Assembly: GCF_027921845.1 (NCBI RefSeq)
Contig: NZ_BSEN01000003.1
Coordinates: 287,701 to 351,700 of the forward strand
Length of the DNA stretch: 64,000 bases
Reading direction: 5' to 3'
Source of the DNA: Leifsonia poae
GTDB lineage: Bacteria > Actinomycetota > Actinomycetes > Actinomycetales > Microbacteriaceae
Made by a program: the position numbers and the translations under genes. Under the pieces are notes generated by a model. It did no database searches and had not been told where the DNA came from. It saw only the letters and a program-made list of their open reading frames with translations. This document shows positions 59,843-64,000 of this stretch, one piece after another (the stretch's first letter is position 1; each line of letters starts with the position of its first letter).

Positions 59843-61408
59843 ATGCTCCTCACGAAGACCCGCATCACCGTCGGCGCACGACCTCTCACCGTCGACGAGG
59901 TCGTCGCCGTCGCCCGCCACGACGCCCCCGTCGACCTCGAACGCGAGTCGCTCGACGCGGTCGAGGCGTCCCGCGCCATCGTCGATGCGCTCGCCGACGA
60001 CACCGAACCGCACTACGGCATCTCGACCGGATTCGGCGCGCTCGCGACCACCTACATCCCGGCCGACCGCCGCGCCCAGCTCCAGGCGAGCCTCGTGCGC
60101 TCGCACGCCGCCGGCAGCGGGCCCGAGGTCGAGCGCGAGGTCGTGCGCGCACTCATGCTGCTGCGCCTGTCCACCCTGATGACCGGCCGGACCGGCGTGC
60201 AGCGTGCGACCGTCGAGACGTACGCGGCGCTGCTCAACGCCGGAATCACCCCGATCGTGCGCGAATACGGCTCGCTCGGCTGCTCCGGCGACCTCGCCCC
60301 GCTCGCCCACTGCGCCCTCGCGGCCATGGGCGAAGGCCAGGTGCGCGTCGGCGCCGCGTCCGACGGCGCCGGCACGGTCGCAGACGCCGCCGACGCGCTG
60401 GCTGCTGCGGGCATCCGGCCCGTCGTGCTCGCGGAGAAGGAGGGGCTCGCCCTCATCAACGGCACCGACGGGATGCTCGGAATGCTCTCCCTCGCCATCC
60501 ACGATCTGGGCGCCCTCCTGCGCACCGCAGATGTCGCGGCGGCGATGAGCGTCGAGGCGTTGCTCGGCACCGACGCCGTGTTCGCCGACGACCTGCAGCG
60601 CCTCCGCCCGCAGCACGGCCAGGCGCTCGCGGCGGCGAACATCCGCAGGATGCTCGCCGGTTCCCCGATCGTCGCGAGCCACAAGGGGCCGGAGTGCACG
60701 CGCGTGCAAGACGCATACTCGCTCCGCTGCGCGCCGCAGGTGCACGGTGCCGCCCGCGACACGCTCGGGCACGCAACGCTCGTGGCCGAACGCGAGCTCG
60801 CGTCCGCCGTCGACAACCCGGTGCTCACGCTCGACGGCCGCGTGGAATCGAACGGCAACTTCCACGGCGCCCCCGTCGCCTACGTGCTCGACTTCCTCGC
60901 GATTGCGGCGGCCGATGTCGCCAGCATGTCGGAGCGGCGCACCGACCGCTTCCTCGATCCCGCCCGCAACCAGGGGCTCACGCCCTTCCTGGCGCACGAG
61001 GTCGGCGTCGACTCAGGCCTGATGATCGCGCAGTACACGGCGGCGGGCATCGTGTCCGAGCTCAAGCGACTGGCCGCTCCGGCCTCGGTCGACTCGATCC
61101 CGTCGTCGGCGATGCAGGAGGACCACGTCTCGATGGGGTGGGCCGCCGCGCGCAAGCTGCGCCGGTCGCTCGACGGGCTGGGGCGCGTACTCGCGATCGA
61201 AGTCATGACCGCTGCGCGCGGGGCAGACCTCCGTGCGCCGCTGAAGCCGGGCGCCCCGACCGGAGCGGTCATCGGCGCCGTACGCGAGGTCGCCGAAGGC
61301 CCGGGCGCCGACCGGTACCTCTCCCCCGAGATCGAGGCCGTGGTCGCGCTCGTTCAGTCGGGCCGGGTGCTCGAGGCCGCCGAGTCGGTCGCCGGCCCGC
61401 TCGCCTAG
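59843..61408 (+). CDS. hutH: Histidine ammonia-lyase with Cys-Ser-Gly MIO triad
   Basis: A 521-residue enzyme converting L-histidine to urocanate and ammonia, first step of histidine degradation. [20 protein letters not shown] contains the catalytic Tyr, and [18 protein letters not shown] is a standard C-terminal family motif. The MIO cofactor forms from the triad in [14 protein letters not shown]; most lyases have Ala-Ser-Gly there and this has Cys-Ser-Gly. ATG 59843 is the natural N-terminus; a -10-like TGTGAT ends six bases before it, so it may be leaderless. Divergent from hutR and followed by hutU and hutI. Confidence 0.95.
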   Translation: MLLTKTRITVGARPLTVDEVVAVARHDAPVDLERESLDAVEASRAIVDALADDTEPHYGISTGFGALATTYIPADRRAQLQASLVRSHAAGSGPEVEREVVRALMLLRLSTLMTGRTGVQRATVETYAALLNAGITPIVREYGSLGCSGDLAPLAHCALAAMGEGQVRVGAASDGAGTVADAADALAAAGIRPVVLAEKEGLALINGTDGMLGMLSLAIHDLGALLRTADVAAAMSVEALLGTDAVFADDLQRLRPQHGQALAAANIRRMLAGSPIVASHKGPECTRVQDAYSLRCAPQVHGAARDTLGHATLVAERELASAVDNPVLTLDGRVESNGNFHGAPVAYVLDFLAIAAADVASMSERRTDRFLDPARNQGLTPFLAHEVGVDSGLMIAQYTAAGIVSELKRLAAPASVDSIPSSAMQEDHVSMGWAAARKLRRSLDGLGRVLAIEVMTAARGADLRAPLKPGAPTGAVIGAVREVAEGPGADRYLSPEIEAVVALVQSGRVLEAAESVAGPLA

Positions 61409-61463
61409 CCGCTCCGCTTCGTCCCCGCCCGCCACCCACCGCCCGCCGCCCGCCGCAGAAGCA

Positions 61464-61524
61464 ATCGAGTCCGAACTTGTTTCGGCCTCACCCGGCGAGT
61501 CGGGGCAACAACTTCAGACTCGAT
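61464..61524. repeat. Dispersed palindrome family B, copy 4, between hutH and hutU
   Basis: Outer arms ATCGAGTCCGAACTTGTT and AACAACTTCAGACTCGAT pair with two mismatches over 18 bp. It lies 55 bases after the hutH stop and 26 bases before the hutU start, inside the expected hut operon, where it may dampen or partly end transcription. Confidence 0.75.
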
Positions 61525-61550
61525 CACCACGACAACCGAAGGAGACTCCG

Positions 61551-63206
61551 ATGGATGGAGCCAGAGAGGTCCGCGCGGCACGCGGGACCGAACTCACCGC
61601 CAAGAGCTGGCAGACCGAGGCGCCGCTGCGGATGCTCATGAACAACCTCGATCCCGACGTGGCCGAGCGACCGGATGACCTGGTCGTCTACGGCGGGACC
61701 GGCCGCGCGGCACGGAGCTGGGAGGCGTTCGACGCGATCGTGCGAACGCTGCGTGACCTGGAGGCCGACGAGACGCTGCTCGTGCAGTCGGGCAAGCCGG
61801 TCGGCGTGTTCCGCACGAACGAGTGGGCGCCGCGCGTGCTCATCGCCAACTCGAACCTCGTGGGCGACTGGGCGACGTGGCCCGAGTTCCGCCGGCTCGA
61901 GTCCCTCGGCCTCACCATGTACGGACAGATGACGGCCGGATCGTGGATCTACATCGGTACGCAGGGCATCCTGCAGGGCACGTACGAGACCTTCGCGGCC
62001 GTCGCGGCGAAGCGGTTCGGCGGCACACTCGCGGGCACGCTCACGCTCACCGGCGGCGCAGGTGGCATGGGCGGAGCGCAGCCGCTCGCCGTGACGATGA
62101 ACGAGGGCGCCGTGCTGATCGTCGATGTCGACGAGACGCGCCTCCAGCGCCGCATCGACCACGGCTACCTCGACGAGCTGGCCACCGACCTCGACGACGC
62201 CGTCGAGCGCGTGCTCGCCGCCCGCGCCGAGCGCCGCCCGCTCTCCGTCGGGCTCGTCGGCAATGCGGCGACCGTCTTCCCCGAGCTGCTGAGCCGCGGC
62301 GTCCCGATCGACATCGTCACCGACCAGACGAGTGCGCACGACCCGCTCAACTATCTTCCCGAAGGCGTCTCGGTCGCCGAATGGCACGACCGCGCCGCCG
62401 CCGATCCGGAGGCGTTCACCCTCGCGGCCCGCGACTCGATGGCCAAACATGTCGAGGCGATGGTCGGATTCCAGGATGCCGGCGCCGAGGTCTTCGACTA
62501 CGGCAACTCACTGCGCGCGGAGGCCAAGCTCGGCGGGTACGAGAGGGCCTTCGACTTCCCCGGTTTCGTCCCCGCGTACATCCGGCCGCTGTTCGCGGAG
62601 GGCAAGGGGCCGTTCCGCTGGGCGGCACTCTCGGGCGATCCGGCCGACATCGCCGCGACCGACCGGGCGATCCTCGAGCTGTTCCCCGACGACGAGCACC
62701 TGCGCCGCTGGATCACCCAGGCGGGCGAGAAGGTGCACTTCGAGGGTCTCCCCGCGCGCATCTGCTGGCTCGGCTACAAGGAACGTCACCTCGCCGGCCT
62801 GCGCTTCAACGAGATGGTCGCCAGCGGAGAGCTCAGCGCGCCGATCGTGATCGGGCGCGACCACCTGGACTCCGGATCGGTCGCCTCGCCGTACCGGGAG
62901 ACCGAGTCGATGGCCGACGGCTCCGACGCGATCGCCGACTGGCCCCTGCTGAACGCCCTGCTGAACACCGCATCCGGCGCGACGTGGGTGTCGATCCACC
63001 ACGGCGGCGGGGTCGGCATCGGCCGCTCCATCCACGCCGGCCAGGTGATCGTCGCCGACGGAACGCCGCTCGCCGCGGAGAAGATCGAGCGCGTGCTCAT
63101 CAACGATCCCGGCACGGGCGTGATGCGCCACGTGGACGCGGGTTACGAGCGCGCGGCCGAGGTCGCTCGCGAGCGGGGCCTGCGCATCCCGATGCAGGAG
63201 GGCTGA
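61551..63206 (+). CDS. hutU: Urocanate hydratase
   Basis: A 551-residue enzyme hydrating urocanate to imidazolonepropionate with tightly bound NAD. Family motifs: [20 protein letters not shown] near the start, [20 protein letters not shown] (NAD site), [17 protein letters not shown] and [18 protein letters not shown] near the C-terminus. GAAGGAGACTCCG precedes ATG 61551. It is separated from hutI by 2 bases. Confidence 0.95.
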   Translation: MDGAREVRAARGTELTAKSWQTEAPLRMLMNNLDPDVAERPDDLVVYGGTGRAARSWEAFDAIVRTLRDLEADETLLVQSGKPVGVFRTNEWAPRVLIANSNLVGDWATWPEFRRLESLGLTMYGQMTAGSWIYIGTQGILQGTYETFAAVAAKRFGGTLAGTLTLTGGAGGMGGAQPLAVTMNEGAVLIVDVDETRLQRRIDHGYLDELATDLDDAVERVLAARAERRPLSVGLVGNAATVFPELLSRGVPIDIVTDQTSAHDPLNYLPEGVSVAEWHDRAAADPEAFTLAARDSMAKHVEAMVGFQDAGAEVFDYGNSLRAEAKLGGYERAFDFPGFVPAYIRPLFAEGKGPFRWAALSGDPADIAATDRAILELFPDDEHLRRWITQAGEKVHFEGLPARICWLGYKERHLAGLRFNEMVASGELSAPIVIGRDHLDSGSVASPYRETESMADGSDAIADWPLLNALLNTASGATWVSIHHGGGVGIGRSIHAGQVIVADGTPLAAEKIERVLINDPGTGVMRHVDAGYERAAEVARERGLRIPMQEG

Positions 63207-63208
63207 CG

Positions 63209-64000
63209 ATGTCCGCCGGGGGTTCGACGCTGTTCACCGGGATCGCTGAGCTCGTCACCAACGATCCGGCGCGATCCGGTCTTCTGGGGATCGTGCCGGA
63301 TGCCGCACTGCTCGTGCGCGACGGCGTCGTCGTGTGGGCAGGATCGGCAGCCGAAGCGCCCGGCGTGCTGGACCGGAACGCGACCGGCGGTGACGCCGTC
63401 GAGACGGTCGACCTCGGTGGGGCGGCCGTCATCCCCGGCTTCGTCGACTCCCACACCCACCTCGTCTTCGGCGGTGACCGCGCCGCCGAGTTCGAGGCGC
63501 GGATGTCCGGAGCGGCGTATTCCGCCGGCGGCATACGCAGCACGGTAGCCGCCACCCGTGCCGCCTCCGACGGCGAGCTGGCCGCGCGCCTCGACGGTTT
63601 CGTCGCCGAACTCCACGCCCAGGGCACCACGACGTTCGAGATCAAGAGCGGCTATGGCCTGACGGTCGCGGACGAGGCCCGCCTGCTCGAACTCGCGAGC
63701 CGGGTCACCGACGAGACGACCTTTCTCGGTGCGCACGTCGTTCCGGCGGAGTTTGCCGACGATCCCGAGAGCTACGTCGAGCTGGTCTCAGGCCCGATGC
63801 TGGATGCGTGCGCGCCGCATGCCCGCTGGATCGACGCGTTCTGCGAGACCGGAGCCTTCACCGTCGAGCAGTCCCGCCGCATCCTCCGGGCGGGTGCCGA
63901 GAGGGGGCTCGGCGTTCGGCTGCACGCGAGCCAGCTCGCACCGGGCGACGGAGTAGCGCTCGCGATCGAACTCGACGCGGCGAGCGTCGACCACTGCACG
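63209..64000 (+). CDS. hutI: Imidazolonepropionase, C-terminus cut by window edge
   Basis: The 264 visible residues match this amidohydrolase, which opens imidazolonepropionate to formiminoglutamate. Visible features are ITELV-type strands at the start, the metal site [50 protein letters not shown] and a metal His in RLHASQLAP; the window ends in SVDHCT, just at a further metal His. AGGAGGGCTGACG precedes ATG 63209, inside the end of hutU. Confidence 0.93.
   Translation, partial: MSAGGSTLFTGIAELVTNDPARSGLLGIVPDAALLVRDGVVVWAGSAAEAPGVLDRNATGGDAVETVDLGGAAVIPGFVDSHTHLVFGGDRAAEFEARMSGAAYSAGGIRSTVAATRAASDGELAARLDGFVAELHAQGTTTFEIKSGYGLTVADEARLLELASRVTDETTFLGAHVVPAEFADDPESYVELVSGPMLDACAPHARWIDAFCETGAFTVEQSRRILRAGAERGLGVRLHASQLAPGDGVALAIELDAASVDHCT

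Overview
The DNA is high-GC (about 70% by eye) and densely coded. It has GTG/TTG starts, many 4-bp ATGA/GTGA gene overlaps, several leaderless promoters, sugar ABC transporters without their own ATPase, an IclR-linked hut cluster and a TreY/TreZ/GlgX set. Together these point to an actinobacterium, most likely of the family Microbacteriaceae (Microbacterium-like). I see no rRNA, tRNA, CRISPR array, IS element or phage gene.

Layout. 1-4.8 kb: end-truncated DHA2 multidrug transporter, soluble Ser/Thr kinase-GAF protein, VOC protein, thioesterase. 4.9-12.0 kb: minus-strand run GH42 beta-galactosidase, split glycine dehydrogenase (GcvPA, GcvPB), AcoX-like NAD-kinase-fold protein, SDR dehydrogenase. 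12.2-18.3 kb: GntR regulator, GH63-like hydrolase, CUT1 sugar ABC transporter. A shared 19-bp palindromic site lies upstream of both the GH42 gene and the ABC operon, so GntR probably controls both. 18.4-35.5 kb: the most interesting block. It holds a Gfo/Idh protein, a fucose/D-arabinose isomerase-like enzyme, GH116, FGGY sugar kinase, LacI regulator, GH172 (DUF2961), mannitol/arabinitol dehydrogenase, a second CUT1 transporter, GH183 (DUF4185) lipoprotein and one unrecognised protein. GH183, GH172 and GH116 are the three families reported to take apart mycobacterial D-arabinan. D-arabinose would then be isomerised to D-ribulose and phosphorylated. Five LacI-type operators (GAAAYCGRTTTC) sit in the promoters of this block, so it reads as one LacI-controlled D-arabinan uptake and catabolism regulon.

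35.6-39.8 kb: small housekeeping and stress genes (lipoprotein, MarR/NAD(P)H-binding/DoxX group, P-loop kinase, hydrolase). 39.9-48.4 kb: treY-treZ and glgX, turning glycogen into trehalose, each gene group preceded by a small companion protein; an endonuclease-like gene lies between. 48.4-58.9 kb: phosphotransferase, patatin, DEAD-box helicase with a large disordered repeat N-terminus, an LtrA gene broken by a 43-bp tandem duplication, an FAD oxidoreductase, SRPBCC, DUF2277, GNAT and HtrA-like protease. 58.9-64 kb: IclR regulator and hutH-hutU-hutI for histidine degradation, hutI cut by the window edge.

Two families of long dispersed palindromes occur between genes. Family A has eight copies, arms CGTTGAGGGGYGGC, always next to a stop codon. 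Family B has four copies, arms ATCGAGTC; one sits inside the divergent hut promoter. Neither has a U-tract.
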